The position numbers and the translations under genes are program-made. The notes beneath the pieces were generated by a model, which was given only the letters and a program-made list of their open reading frames with translations, did not search any database and had not been told where the DNA came from. From positions 62,001-126,000 of the forward strand of contig VIIQ02000674.1 in the NCBI GenBank assembly GCA_007449985.2: a stretch of 64,000 nt of DNA, given 5' to 3'. Source of the DNA: Desmodesmus armatus. Its lineage: Eukaryota > Chlorophyta > Chlorophyceae > Sphaeropleales > Scenedesmaceae. Shown here piece by piece: positions 1 through 12,353 of this stretch; within the stretch, counting starts at the first letter, position 1, and the number at the start of each line of letters is the position of its first letter.

Positions 1-678
1 CGGGCCCCATCATCACCCCCCACAAGTTACCATTGTCCCTCGGCAGCTGTGGCTGCCTTTGGAAGTTGTCAGCACACAGACATTGATCACTCCAGACACA
101 AACTTTGTGTAAAGGTACAAGGTACAAGCCAGGGGAGGTGCGGGAAGGCAAGTCTCAAGTGCCCCCGGCTCTCATGAAAGTGGCCAAAGGCCGACAACAC
201 AGAATGCCATCAACAGCCAGGGAGCCATCAACAGCACAGGGGGAGAGGTGGGACAACTGTCTAGGACCCGTAGATGGCATTGTATCCACCTGACGGCTCC
301 ATGAAACCAGGGAGCTTTCAACAGTGCAGTGGAAGAGGTGGAACAACTGCTGGGACACTCACACTTCACCTAATGCATGACGATGCTCAAACTTTCCTGA
401 GGACACAAGCGGACCCTATATGCGGCTTGCATGAGCAGCGCAACACGTTGATAGCCAGTGATGGCGATAGTGACACACAGCATGTACTACATGCCTCGGA
501 GACACAAAGCATGTCAGACAACACTTCCCAGCCAAAGGGTGCAGCTATCATAGCAGGCTGCGTGTAAAAACAGCGACAAACCTCGCACAAGGTGTGGAAA
601 CACATGCTGGACCACTGGTCCATGATGTGGCTACTGGAGTGACGCACCCCCTTGTGTAGCTACGCTGTTGCCACAGCC
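1..678. other. intergenic, no gene seen
   Basis: No coding region is supported. A degenerate direct repeat of about 50 bp occurs at roughly 215-265 and 305-352; both copies share an AGGGAGC start, an ATCAACAG-like core and a GAGGTGG-ACAACTG end. The rest is the presumed 3' flank of the bZIP gene, which is transcribed leftwards. Confidence 0.5.
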
Positions 679-3600
679 CTACAGCCTGTTGCTGGCTGCT
701 AGCTGGTGCGGCATCGGCAGCAGCAACATGCTGTTCATGCGCCCAGCAGCAGACACCGGAGCAGCAGCAGAAGGGAACAGCAGCACAGGAGGATCCTCTT
801 CAACCACTGCTTCCATCTCTGCTGGTCCTGCTGCTGTGAGAGCTGCGATAGGGCTGTCTGCAGGAAAGGCCCCAAGCTCATCCTGCGGTGTGGAGTTCAC
901 CAGGGGCGTGCGGTTGAAGGCTGTAGGGTCTTGTGCAGGGTTCACTGAGCAAAAGCTGGAGGATGTTGCGTACGCAGCATCATTGCGGCTACCGCTTGCA
1001 GACGAGGGCATGTCAGTATCTGGCGCGGCTGTCGCTGGCTCGCTGGCTGCACTGCTACTGCTGTCTGATGTGGCATCCTCCTCACCCTCCTGCTCACCAT
1101 CCACACCCTGTGCATCCTGCATGTCCACATCCAGCTGCATAGGGCACATGCTGAACCCTGCATCGCTGATGAACCACCCCTTTCCCTTGCCACCCCTGCC
1201 AACTGTTCCTGCTGTTGCTGCAGGAGGAGAAGAAGCGGTTGCTGCTTGCACATCCGCAACTCCTTGAAGCCCCTCCTCAACAGCTGCAGCACCACCAGCT
1301 GCGGCCCCAGAAGGTGCCTGCATGGCAAGGCTCAGCATGCTGCTGCCCAGCCTGCCCAGCCCCACCCCCTCTGCTGTGCTCGCTGACGGCAGCAGTCCCG
1401 ACACGTCAGCAAAGGCCTGAGCCAGGGAGCTTTGCTGCTGTGCTGGCAGTGACGCTGATGGGTCCAGCACAGTGGGCCTGGCTGCAAACCTAGAGGTCCC
1501 TGGTTCGAATCCTGCTGGCGGCATGTTGCTGGCTGGGTTTGGCAGGGAGCCACTGCGGAGGCCGGTGAGCAGCTTAGTACCTGGCATGTCACCAGCAGCT
1601 GCTACCAAGTCTGTCAAGCTGCCAAACCTGCCGCCAGCAACCCCCACATCTGACCCCGCTGCTGCTGCTGCTGCTGACCCTGCCTCCCCACCATCCATAG
1701 GCAGCATGACAGGCACGTCGACATCACCAGCAGCAGCAGCAGTCGCAGCGTCTGCTGCTGCTGCTAGGCTAGCAGCACTGACCAGAGGGAAGCTGAAGAA
1801 TCTACTGCTCATGTTGATGTTGTCAAGGCTGGGGGCAGCTGTGAGACCACCTAAGCTCAGCAGAGTCAGCCCACGGCCGAGCCTGTGGGCAGTCACACCA
1901 TCAGCACTAGCAGCATCCGCTTGTCCTGCTGCTGGTGCTGATGCTGGTAGTGGTGGTGTGGGGCTGGCACCGCAAGCTGCAGCAAAGCTGGATATGTTTG
2001 CGGCTGCTGCAGGTGTTGCCGCTGGCGCTGGTGGGGGCAGGGTGGTGGTGTGCGCCCTCAGATAGGCCAGGCTAGCACTGATGGGTGCTTCTGCTGCTGC
2101 CATGCTGTCAGGTGCTGCTGCTGGCAAGCTGACAGGTACTACAGCAGCAGCAGCTGCGTCATCAATTGGCACCTGAAGTGGAGCTGGCAGGAGTCCAGCT
2201 GCAGCAGCAGCAGCGGCTGACCCATGCACACGCCGGTCATCACTGCCAGCTACACCAGCAGCAGCTGCAGGGTCACTACCTGCCGCTGCAGCAGCTGGTG
2301 CGTGCTGAGGCATGCTGTGCTGTGCTGACTGGTGTGGCTCCAGCAGCAGCTGCAGTAGGTTGGCCATGGAAGGCCTGCTGAGGGAGTCGTCCCAAGGCGC
2401 CAGCTGCCCAGCCTTGCTGGTACTGCCGAACCCACCCACACCACCTGCTGTTGGAGTAGCACCCTCGGCCTGCTGCTGCTGCTGCTGCTGTGGGGTGACT
2501 TCTGCAGGGCCTGCCAGTGTGATTGCGGCTGGTGGTGTGTCACTAGCCCTGCTGTGCTTGGCAGCAGGCGGCAGCATGGAGCTCAGGCTGCGCGGCAGGG
2601 CAGCGGCAGCAGCGGGATCGACAGCAGCAGCGTCACCAGTGTCACCCGGTGACGCCGCAGTCACTGCAGCTGCTGCTAGCGCAGGAGAGTTGTGGCTGCG
2701 CTTGCTGCTGCCGGCCGGGTTGGCGCTGGGCACAACCGATGGCTGGATCGTCTGCTGCTGCCGCTTGCGACCCCTGCTTGCAGAGCGCCTGGCCTTCACA
2801 GCACCTGCAATGCTGTTGGTGGTGGCAGTAGTGTCTGCTGCTGTTGCTGCTGCTGCTGCTGGACCTGGGTAGCCTTCTACCTGCATTGGGCCTGCCTCAC
2901 CAGCTGCTGCCAGTGCTGCTGCTGGGTTCAGCAGCAGTGCTGGTGCTGCTGGTCCTGCTGCTGCAGCAGGCTGGGTTGCAGACACCACAAACCCTCCCTG
3001 CTGTTGTTGGTGCTGTTGGTGCTGTTGGCTGCTGGGCATCATCACTGGTGGGAGGCATGTGCTGCTGATGTTGAGCTGAGGCCACACAAACGGCACTTGT
3101 GGCGCTGTCAGTGTCACTCCTGGTCCCGCTGTAGCTGGTGAGAGGCTGGGCAGCAGAGTCACCTGGCCCACACCCGGCCCAAAAGGCTGCTGCTGGCCCA
3201 GCTGGCCCACAGGCTGGCTGCCAACCTGGCCCACGGCAGCACTAGCTGGCCCTAGGGCAGCAGTGACCTCTGCTGCTGTTGCTACCGTGGCTGCTGCTGC
3301 TTCAAAGGCCGCTGCTGGATCAAGCCTATCATCAATGCCTGTTGTCACACTGTTGGGTGCAGCACCAGCACTCCCTCCCGCAGCAGCAGTCGCAGCCGCT
3401 ACTGCTGCATTGCTGTCCATGCCCCACAGCGCCCCTAGCCCGCTGGCACCACCAGCGTGGCTGTCACCTGAACCCCCAAACCCTGGTGTGGCATTGCTGC
3501 AGGGTGCCTTGTAAACCCCAGAGGTCACACATCTGCCCTCAGGCCTCTCACACATCACACTGATGGGATCTGACGCCAGCAGCTGAGATACTGAGGGCTT

Positions 3601-3797
3601 TAGGGATGTTGGGGAGTTGAGAGGGGAGTTGAGGTCAGCTGCAGTAGGCAGCAGCATGCGCAGGGGTGCTGCTGCCGCTGCTACAGAGTCACTAGCCGCT
3701 GCTGTGGCAGCAATGCCGGCACCAGTGGCAGCAGTGGCGGCTGCAGCTGGAGGGGTCAGGTCACCAGATGCTGCCTGAGGTTGTGTTGCTGGTGTGA

Positions 3798-3840
<43 letters not shown>

Positions 3841-6338
3841 GAGCTCTGCATCTGTAGCAGCATCTGGGTTGCTGCTGATGTCAGGTAGGGTGGCTGCTTG
3901 CTGCTCAGGCCTATCGTCCGCACCGGTGCTGCCTGCACTGTTGGTAGCAGCAGGAGGCGCTGCAGGAGAGGTGGCAGCAGCGGCTGCGGGGACTGCACCA
4001 GCACCACCAGCAGCAGCGTTCTTGGTGCCGCTGCTGTTGTGGGTGAGTGGGAGCAGGAAGGACACCCTGCGCTGTGGAGGGGCGCGTGGTGTGTCTGGCT
4101 GTGCAATGCCGCCCTTGCATGCTGCCTGCCTGCCGGATCCGGACTGCTGCAGCCGCCTGCCTGAACCAGCAGCGGCAGCTGGTGCTGCCGCAGTTGTGTT
4201 GGCTGCTGCTGCTGCGGGCGCATTGGTCTCATGTGTTGCTGCAGTTGCTGCTGCAGGTGGGGGTGAGGGCTGCAGCAGGTTGTAGGGACTGCGCTGCTTC
4301 GTGGAGGCAGCAGCTGCAGGCTCAGTCTGCTGCTGCTGCTGCTGCTGTGCTGGAGGTGGGCTGGCTTTGCTTGCCCTGTTGACCTTGACGCGGATCTTCC
4401 GCCGGCCCTGCTGCTGCTGCTGCCTGTCAGATACAGCAGGACTGTCGCCGCCACTCGAAGCAGGGGCTACATCCACTGGCCCCTTCCCTGCTGCTGGTGC
4501 AGCAGCAGGTTTGGCCACCTCCTGCTTCTGCTTCTGCTGCTGTAGCTGCCGCACCTCGCTGAGTTGCCTGGGGTTTAGCCGCTGCAGCAGCTTCTGGGGG
4601 CTGCTAAACCCGAGGTCAGCAAATCCACTGACAGCTGTTGGGGGCAGGCCCTGCCAGTTGGCACCCTGGCGGCTGCCATTGCTGCCATTGCTGCCATTGC
4701 TGCCAGCCGCCAGGCTGATGGCACCAACTGCTGCCAGGGAGTAGATCAGGTGGTTGGCCAGGCTTGCTGCTGAGTCGTATCTGTGATGAGGGGATGTGAG
4801 GCCAGGTGGCAGGCGGGCATGGGACAAGAGAGCTGTCAAGGGTTCGTGTTGATGACTACTAGTAATGGTTGTGACGCTCCAACGCCATCCTTGCGCAAAG
4901 GTTGGTGCACAGTGTGCACGGTGCGTACATGCTGATCCTCCCACCACCCCTGCACCACAGCTGCCAGCGCGGTCCGGCAACACTGACATGTGACATCTGA
5001 CATTGGCTTGAAGCCCCATGTCAATGCGTGTGTGACGTCAGACATAACCTGTCATGACAACCAAAGTGAGGATGTTGGTTATGTCTACAGCCTGCGCTCA
5101 TGGTGAGTCCTGTACAAATCCATAGCCTTTCTTGCAAAATGCACGCTCGTGCCTGCATTTTGTCACCAGCTCCATCAACAACATGTGACGCATCAACCGG
5201 GGCCCAGAGTTAGGCCCCACAGATGTTACATCTGCACCGACACCCTAAACCCTAAACCCTAAACCCACGCATGCGGGCCTCACCTTGCCTCGATGTGTTC
5301 CAGCTTGTCGTTGAGCTCGTTCATCTGGGCCATCTTGCGGGCACGGGACCGCTGGGCAGCCAGGCGGTTCTTCTCACGCCTGGGGGTACAAAAGAAGGCA
5401 AGACAGAGACAGAGGCAGCGGGGGCAGCATGCAACATGTTATCCAGCAACTGCAGGTGTGTGCGTCATGTGCCGCGATCTTGGACGCCGCCTCTAAAAAA
5501 TGCATCAGTCAAACCTCAAGGGCCACAGTGCACAACAGAAGAGCCCAGGTCACCATGATGGGGACACTGTTGCCAACAGAGAGTCTAACAGTGGCCGTGT
5601 GCTGGGCATGCAGGTAAGTTGTTGTGCAATGCGCACCCCCAGCATTGCGGCAATGCAGGCGACACTGACGTTGCAGCATGCATTCAGCACCAGGCACAAG
5701 CCAGGCATGCAAGGCGGAAGATGATGCGCCAGTGATCCCAACATGTATACAATGCACCCAGCTGCAGCTGCTGCAAAGAGGCAATGCACTTCATGTACGC
5801 CATGCATTGCTCTGCAGTTGCCAGTGCTGTCCAAAAGCATGCTGCATTGTCACCATGCAAGCCAACAATTGCTGCTGCATGCTGCTGCAGTGTGCCTGCA
5901 TCACCCTGCCCACACTACCCAAACCCTCCGAAGCAGCCAGCAGGCCAAAAACCCCAACCCCAGCACCCACCTGTGCCTGCGTCTCTCTTCAAGGGTCTTG
6001 GGAGGCCCATGCTTGCTGGAACCCTTGCCTGCCTTGCTGCCGTTCCTGCTGCTGCCCCGGGTGCCCCTCCTGACCGTGCTGAACTCTCCATCAGCGTCCG
6101 AGTCAAGGTCTGAGTCCTCCTGATCAGAATCTGCATCGCTGTCTCCGCTGCTACTGTCGCTGCCATCACGAGCATCGGCTCTGCTGCTTGTGAAGCCCCT
6201 CTTGCGCTTGCGAGAGGCGGGGAAGCTTGCTGAAAGGGCTTCCGCGGCTGTTGGGGTCTCTGGTGCGCCTTCTAGGTCCAAATCGGGGCTGCTACGGGCT
6301 TTCGCTGCTGGGCCTCGAGCGATCTGTTGGGACCCCAT
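679..6338 (-). CDS. bZIP transcription factor, 3 exons
   Basis: Predicted sequence-specific DNA-binding factor acting as a dimer in the nucleus. Exons (coding order): 6338-5971, 5379-5284, 4780-679; 1521 aa; phases match at both introns. The basic region and zipper are split over the three exons: NRLAAQRSR is the N-x7-R signature, and the first zipper leucine follows that Arg after nine residues as the family requires. Heptad positions then read L, I, A, L, so the zipper is short. Residues ~35-110 are acidic and Ser-rich with a KRKR nuclear-localisation-like patch. The last exon (~1367 codons) is almost all low-complexity Ala, Gln, Ser and Pro with a run of 14 Ala, typical of algal activator tails. 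Within it, codons near 1485-1525 carry a GFEPGTSR-like string, probably of repeat origin. Domain identity is firm; target genes are unknown. The tail could hide another intron. Confidence 0.85.
5033..5040. promoter_or_regulatory. second TGACGTCA palindrome in bZIP intron 2
   Basis: A second perfect TGACGTCA lies inside the intron between exons 2 and 3. It may be a further bZIP site or chance; an 8-mer palindrome is expected about once in 65 kb. Confidence 0.35.
5243..5265. repeat. interstitial telomere repeat (CCCTAAA)3
   Basis: Three tandem CCCTAAA units in bZIP intron 2, 20 bp downstream of the exon 2 donor. This is the Arabidopsis-type telomere unit. Confidence 0.85.
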
Positions 6339-6439
6339 GGAGGGTGATGCGTGCGTTTGGCACTCTAGAAACTGTCGCTCCTGGGTAAACCAATTGCTAA
6401 TGGGTTTTGAAGATTGCCTGACCCTGCAGAGCGCCTTCC

Positions 6440-6464
6440 TTTATATATTCAGGGTTTGACGTCA
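6440..6464 (-). promoter_or_regulatory. bZIP gene core promoter: TATA box and CRE palindrome
   Basis: On the minus strand TATATAAA lies at 6447-6440, about 100 bp before the ATG at 6338. Ten bases further upstream is the perfect palindrome TGACGTCA (6457-6464), the classical CRE/bZIP binding site. The position suits a core promoter. Autoregulation by the encoded factor is an inference. Confidence 0.6.
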
Positions 6465-7379
6465 CAGCTTCGTACCCCGAAGCTATTACGCGGATGGTAC
6501 TGCGAAGAGCCCAGAGGTCAAAGCGCCGTGCTGATTTCAGCTTTTTACACAAATAGCATTCAGATCAGGCTGGAATGCAGACGAGGCATCGCGCATGGGC
6601 CAAATGCGCGCGACTTAGCACTGCATTGCCAATGCATTCCTCACTATCAACTCCACTGAGACTGCATACACAGGGACGCTTAGGTTTCAATAAAATAAAG
6701 ACACGTTCAGCAATGAAGGTGCTGTTACAGGCGCTCCAACTGCATAGCAGCGGTTTCGCCCTTGGAATGCGCCTCTTCAGTCAATATTCATTCATGGATA
6801 AGGCACCTGCATGAATGTGGTCGCCAGGAGACGGGGCACCCAGTTAGTGTCCCGGACCGGCGGTCAAATTACACACTATGATGTGCACGAGACAGAGGCA
6901 TTTGACTCCAAGGCAAAGGCCTTGCCCCTGGCGATCCCATTACAGCAGAAGGTCCAGCCCCCCCCCCCCCCCCCTCTCTTCCCGGCAACATACATTGAGC
7001 TTTGCATGGGGGCCTGGGGCCCACCATTGGCAACATGCACATGAGCAAGTGCAGGCACGATCACGCGGCGTCACTGCTGCTGTTCCCAACACCTTCGTTG
7101 ACATCGATGGGCACTGCCATGATCATCATGGCCGGGCTGCTGTTGCTTGCTGGAAGCTGCGCAATGCTCCCGCAATGGCGTCACTTGGGACAGCTGCAGC
7201 AAATCCTGCAGGCAAGCCTTTTGCTGCACCCCAGTGCTGCTGCTATAGCCACCATTGCGGTGCTACTCCTGTGCTTTGCACCGTACGCAAGTGCAGCAAA
7301 ACACATAACGAGGCAACTTGCAACTTGGTTGAACCAGCCAGTCATTGCTCCCCCCCACAACCAAAACGCCAAATACAGG
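6465..7379. other. intergenic, low-information
   Basis: No gene supported. It contains a C homopolymer near 6958-6974. The right edge runs into the 3' end of a LINE remnant read leftwards. Confidence 0.4.
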
Positions 7380-8926
7380 TTGGCACGGCAAGCCGTGCAA
7401 CCCGTAAGGAGCCAGAGGCTCATGGGGGAACTGGGACAAAACCATCACACAACAAAATGCGATCAAGAAGCTTGTTAAGCTCAAAAACATCATCACCATC
7501 ATCACCTTCGCTGCAATACACACATTCGTCAGAGTTATCAACAGGATGACCAAACACAACTTCATCGAGAGGATCATCCTGCGCACGATGCTCGCATGCA
7601 TTGACATACGGCGCTACCCAGCGTGGGTCTTGTGCCATAAACTGCTGCATTGCATCGGTAGGAAGGTCTGCAAGGGAGATGTGGCCCCTTCGGTCACCGA
7701 GGGGAATCCCCCAAATACTTCCAAAACATTGGTGAACAATGTTTTTTGCTGAGTGAACTCAGCATGCAACTGACGGGGCACCTCCTGACCACCACACTCA
7801 AAAACCACATGGACGTCATCACCAACTCCCTCACCACACAGCTGACACATCCGTTGTTCTCTGGGGCACCGGGACCACCGACCAGTGGCTACTTCATACT
7901 ATATACTACATACAGCTAGTAGCCTACTAGCTACAGGCTGTGCGCCCCCAGCCGGAAAGCTGATAACAACCTTACATGTTGGGCGGGGATGCCAGCAGTG
8001 TTGGCAACATGTAGATTCAGGGACCTCAGACACGCAACAGTGTTGGCAACATGTAGATTCAGGGACCTCAGACACGCAACAGTGTTGGCAACATGTAGAT
8101 TCAGGGACCTCAGACACGCAACAGTGTTGGCAACATGTAGATTCAGGGACCTCAGACACGCAACAGTGTTGGCAACATGTAGATTCAGGGACCTCAGACA
8201 CGCACCCATAGCTGCAGCCCTCACACACAGGCTCGGTGGCAAACCAAGGCCCATAAATGCTCATAGATGCTGCACCGGAAGGCTGGTCATAAGGAGACCC
8301 CAGATCGTCCAAGACTGTAGCGCAACCCAGAGACCGGTCGTCTAGCTCACCCGCGTGCACATTCATGTCCCCAAGAACACAAACTTCACCCTGCCGCTGA
8401 AGTAAAACAGGTGTGGAAGGCCTCCACTCGATCACCACATGCTGTTGGGTCGGCACTACTGCTGTGCCACAGCTTGCAAGAATAGGCGGCAAGTAAACAG
8501 AACATACGAACAGCGGGCGCCTGCCAGGCAGGCGCACCTTGACCCAGACCCAACACTGAGCTGACTGGACCAAAAAACAGAACAAGGCTAACCCATCCCT
8601 CACGTACAAACACAACCCTTGTTCACTCCCAGCACCTCCATCAAAACTAAAGGGACTCCGGACTCCTTCAGAGGCAGTAGACCCTCATTTTCGGGGCACG
8701 TGTGCCCCAGCTCCGACAGCAGCAGCATGTCCAAGTCACCACGCCTAGCCATGGATAGCCAAGCAACACCCCAAGTAGCCGCTTGCTCAGGTGTCATAAC
8801 TCCCACGTTCCGACCCCACACTTTCAAACAATACTCCCCCTTCAAACCCCTGGCTCCCAGCCACCTAAGCAGCCTCCACCACCATAGGAGTACCCTGCTG
8901 CTGCTCCCCACCGGTTGGCAGGTCAT
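7380..8926 (-). pseudogene. decayed LINE: endonuclease and C-terminal remnants, RT deleted
   Basis: Read leftwards, 8926-8600 encodes the start of an APE-type endonuclease (LDMLLLSELGH, with the catalytic-type Glu). After a frameshift near 8610, 8615-7899 encodes its C-terminal half, including VCSVYLPP and the GDMNVH motif typical of LINE endonucleases. The whole reverse transcriptase is missing. At 7850-7420 comes the C-terminal zinc-knuckle-like segment (CQLCGEGVGDDVH...C), parallel to that of the better LINE copy at 9.9-11.2 kb. A 42-bp minisatellite has expanded inside the endonuclease frame. At 7380-7428 the 3' end shows two hairpins: AGCC-TCT-GGCT and GCACGGC-TT-GCCGTGC. This is a non-functional copy with an internal deletion and at least one frameshift. 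Confidence 0.75.
7996..8205. repeat. 42-bp minisatellite, 5 copies
   Basis: Five near-identical 42-bp units (each starting CAGTGTTGGCAACATGTAGA). In the LINE endonuclease frame they translate as a 14-residue repeat (VPESTCCQHCCVSE), so the expansion keeps frame. Confidence 0.9.
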
Positions 8927-9490
8927 CAGCCAGCCATACCTTCTTTACCCCGTTCTAAATGTGACGCCACGATCGAGGTCCCACCCCATGGGATTACCCT
9001 TCTGCTTGCCCTGGTTGCGGTTCTCCTTAATACATGCCGCACGGCATGTACTCCATACCAGAAAGCTCGACAGCCTTGTCATTCCCTCGCCTTTTCGTTT
9101 TCAGGCAGCTGGCTGTACCTTTCAAACACAGCAGCCGCCTCCCCTCGCATCATGTTGACAAATGGCACCTGCGTCCGCTGCTCTGGCGGCAACCTGTCCT
9201 CCCTGTTGTGGAACACTGTTACCTCATAGCTGGTTGCTGCTGCAGTGCCAGGGGCTCAAACCTGCAGATGTCCTCTGCTGTTGCTGCATAGTAGCACTTG
9301 TCCAGCTGTGCCCAGTAGATGGCGGCTGTGCACATGGGGCTGGGGTGGGGATAGGGGTGAGGGGGGGCAGCAGCAGTGTGCAACGCAGAAAGTCAGGCAC
9401 GCATAGCGTAGTCCTGTGGACCTCCCCCTTGCTGAATGTCTGCCAGCAGGGGGCAGGGGCCGGTCATGCACGGGGAAGGGGTGGAGTGCA
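8927..9490. other. intergenic, unclassified
   Basis: No supported gene. It lies between the two LINE remnants and may include more decayed LINE, but no motif is clear. Confidence 0.3.
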
Positions 9491-9515
9491 CAGGGTTTAG
9501 GGTTAGGGTTTAGGG
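9491..9515. repeat. interstitial telomere repeat (TTTAGGG-like)
   Basis: About three units, one of them TTAGGG instead of TTTAGGG, on the plus strand between LINE remnants. Confidence 0.8.
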
Positions 9516-9612
9516 ATATCGGTCAGTGGGGGTGGCCACTGACCGATGAGTGCGTGAGGCGAGGCTAAAAAGAGGGCGGGTGACACGGCAATGCAGCCTC
9601 ATGAGGAAGCTC

Positions 9613-9626
9613 TGTTACATGTAACA
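9613..9626. repeat. 14-bp palindrome containing TGTAAC both ways
   Basis: TGTTACATGTAACA is a perfect palindrome, followed within 25 bp by two more TGTAAC-type words. TGTAAC is the word found at LINE 3' ends elsewhere in the window, so this may be a relic of facing LINE ends. Confidence 0.5.
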
Positions 9627-9835
9627 GTGTATGTAACATGTAACATGTCACACAGTGTACACTGGCCATCCTGCCAACTGCCAACTGCGGCAGGAAAGTG
9701 CAGCATGGCCGTCACTGTCACCTGTTGACAGCTAGGGTTTCACAAGCCACACCCAGCTTGCAAGTTACAGCACTTGCAAGTTACAGCCGTGAGGCACACC
9801 CTTGTGTGCGTAACTTGGAACTTTACTGTTACTGT

Positions 9836-11203
9836 TACTGTTACATGGTTCAGGCTGAGCCTGAACACCCCGTAGGGAGCCAACGAGGCTTATGGGGTAT
9901 CGGCATCATAGAACGCATCTGAATAGACATCGTAGAACTCATCTGAGAATGCACTGACGAACATATCGGAAGCATCAGGGGCCAACCCATCCTCATCAAC
10001 ACCCAAGAGGGTATCAGCTTCCTCAGCTGACAGCCCGTCTGCAAACAGGACCTCCAACGGAGGGTTGGTCCACCGGCGTTGGCCACACTCACGCAGAAAA
10101 GCACCAACACGACGGGCAGGCTGGTGCATGAAGGACCGCAGTTGGGCTGCAGACACATTGCATGGGAATTCCATCCAACCACCAAAGTCAGCAAAAAGAG
10201 CAGCATGCGAGCGCCTCAACACATCATAAGCTTCACATTCAGCAATCATGTGCATCTCGTCGCCTACCCCCTGATGACAAAAACGGCACAACCTATCAGC
10301 ACGGGCGATACTAGCAGCAGGTCCCGAAGCAGAGCGAGGCTGGAACTTAGCGGTGGCAACATCAAGATCATGGGCACCTAGTCTGAAACTGGCAAGGGCT
10401 CTAACACACTCACGGGACATGGGGGTTGTGTGGCGCACATAGTCTGGGCAGTCAGACCACCGGCCACGATCTAAGCAGCGGAGAGGATCGACCTCAGAAC
10501 CACCTTCAACAGCAAACCACTGTTGATACTTACAGCACGTGACTACGTCAGAGGGAGCAGAGCGGGGGTCAGAAGGCAGGTCACACCAGCAGCTATACAA
10601 CCATTTATCAAAGGACGACAACACAGCAGGGGCTGAAATCGCACAGGGCACACCATCGTCAAACAAACCACCATCAGGCAAGGCTCCAAAGGCAGTAAGA
10701 AGGGCAGAGAAATCACTCACCCAGCTGGACCCCACATCACCACCGAAGGCGAGGCTTTCCGTCACGGAGACACGCAGCAGGTGCTCAGCAGGGAGCTGTT
10801 GAATCCGATTCCACAAGCCCACCGCAGCCTGCACCCACCCCCGCACTAGGGGCCTGCAACCAAACTCACGTAGCATGAGCTGGCGCGGTGTGCTTTTGCG
10901 CAGACCGCCACCCAAGCGACGCATAAACAGGGTCTGCACCCGCTGTAGTGGGTTGTCAAGGCACCCGTTGGGGTCCCGCACCCCACGCAGCAAGGCAGGA
11001 GCCCACACCTCAGCGCAGAAACCCAAGACAGGGGACACAAGTGAGTCAAACAATTGCACCTGCACCTCCAGGCTGGCAACCTCCATATCACTACAACGAC
11101 CAAGCATCCCCCACATAGCACGCAGGCCAGCCAGTCTGAGGGCGTCCACACAAGCCGACACCCCCTTGGTCTCTTTACAACAGCAGCAGCAAAACCACAA
11201 CAT
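9836..11203 (-). pseudogene. 5'-truncated LINE, C-terminal ORF fragment
   Basis: An open frame of 437 codons (11203-9890) matches the C-terminal part of a LINE ORF2: LVSPVLGFCAEVWAP and LQRVQTLFMRRLGG are the usual post-RT region, followed by a CRFCHQGVGDEMHM zinc-knuckle-like segment with a later Cys. No RT catalytic core precedes it, so the copy is 5'-truncated. The stop codon lies in the 3'-terminal structure: outer arms ACCCC/GGGGT, inner AGCC/GGCT, then a hairpin TTCAGGCT-C-AGCCTGAA, then ATGTAAC followed by AGTAAC repeats (9836-9855). The long intact frame suggests a fairly recent insertion. The same 3' end occurs at 49.2 kb. Confidence 0.8.
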
Positions 11204-12353
11204 GCATGGCGCAGCTGTCTGTCACCTGCACATTGCAAAGTCAGGCTCACCATGGCAGGCAAGATGTGTAGAGTGTGCAGCCTTCCAGGCGTGGCGTGCC
11301 TAGCGCCTTGCAGGCCTCCCTTATTGCATGCATCTCTGCATGCCAGGTGGGATCCGACTGGCTCGCGACCTGCAGAGGCAAAGCAAAGGGGCCACATTGA
11401 TTCACTCAGTGGTCTTGGGCCACCCACGGTGGTGCTCCCTTGTTAGGGAAAGTGGGACCTCCCTTATTGCATGCATCTCTGCATGCCAGGTGGGATCCGA
11501 CTGAGTGACAACCTGCAGGCACACAGCAGCGGGGGGGGGGGGGGGGGGGGGGTCTTTTTCCGTGTGAGAGGGGGGCGTCCTGTATCACATACATATCAAC
11601 AACCCTTGTCGTGCTTGGTTAGCGGTGATTGCCGAGCATGAACACAACACAGCAGTAGTGAGTAGGGATGACCCCCCAAACACGCTAGGTGGGATACAAA
11701 TGATTGACAACCTGCATGGACACAGGAGGGGGGGGGGGGGGGAGTGAGCAAATCTTTAGCCCCTGGGGTGTGTGCCAATCACCTGATTGTAGCCCTGCCC
11801 AACGACCTGATCGCCTTTGACGACAACTGCTCCAAAGCAGCCACCAGTCTTTTCCAGGATGCCTGCTCTCTCACTCAAACGAATAGCTGCTTGCATGATC
11901 TGACTGTCCCCTGCTGTCGCCATGGTATAGCTGCCAGTGTGCTGGTGCTCGTACCAACGCTACCAAGAGCTTTACTTACTCAAAAGAACAACAAACAGGT
12001 ATGGTTGGCTCGGGTGACGTGCTTGCGGTGTCAGGTGTGAAAGGCTGTAGCAATTGTGTTGCAGCTGAACGAGCTCAACTGCTGTTGCGTAACAAAGCCT
12101 GAAGTTGTGCTGCCTATGTAGCGTCTACATCCGAGCCGTGTTTGTTATGCCTCCCACTGGCGGTTGCCAACCACTTCAGTCGGTTTGACTTGCAGGCTCA
12201 AAACGGCTGCGGACTAACGTTGGCATCGTTATCTTGCCGTAACGATCTGCATACAGCACTCTCTTGCAACGGCCTCAACAACGCCGAAACAAACCTCTAC
12301 TACAGTGAGACAAACGGCGCTCAACACCTTTCAGAGTATTAGAAGGTTCAAAC
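11204..12353. repeat. triplicated ~60-bp unit with poly-G tracts; otherwise intergenic
   Basis: A unit containing GGTGGGATCCGACTG and ACAACCTGCA-ACACAG recurs at about 11325-11370, 11458-11552 and 11690-11745. The last two end in G homopolymers of about 15-20 bases (11530-11552, 11727-11742). The segment 11800-12353 is the 5' flank of the GNAT gene, with no motif I can support. Confidence 0.6.

Noticed and set aside
1480..1525. tRNA-like T-arm (GGTTCGAATCC) inside the bZIP last exon
   Set aside because: No acceptor, D or anticodon arms pair around it. Probably a small repeat-derived coding segment (GFEPGTSR on the minus strand).
668..4744. Several plus-strand ORFs opposite the bZIP tail
   Set aside because: Antisense shadows of CAG-rich coding sequence, with poly-Cys, poly-Leu or poly-Ser products and no splice or domain support.
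7996..8205. CRISPR-like array of regular repeats
   Set aside because: Units are directly contiguous with no unique spacers, and the genome is eukaryotic; it is a minisatellite. The same applies to 33425-33962.
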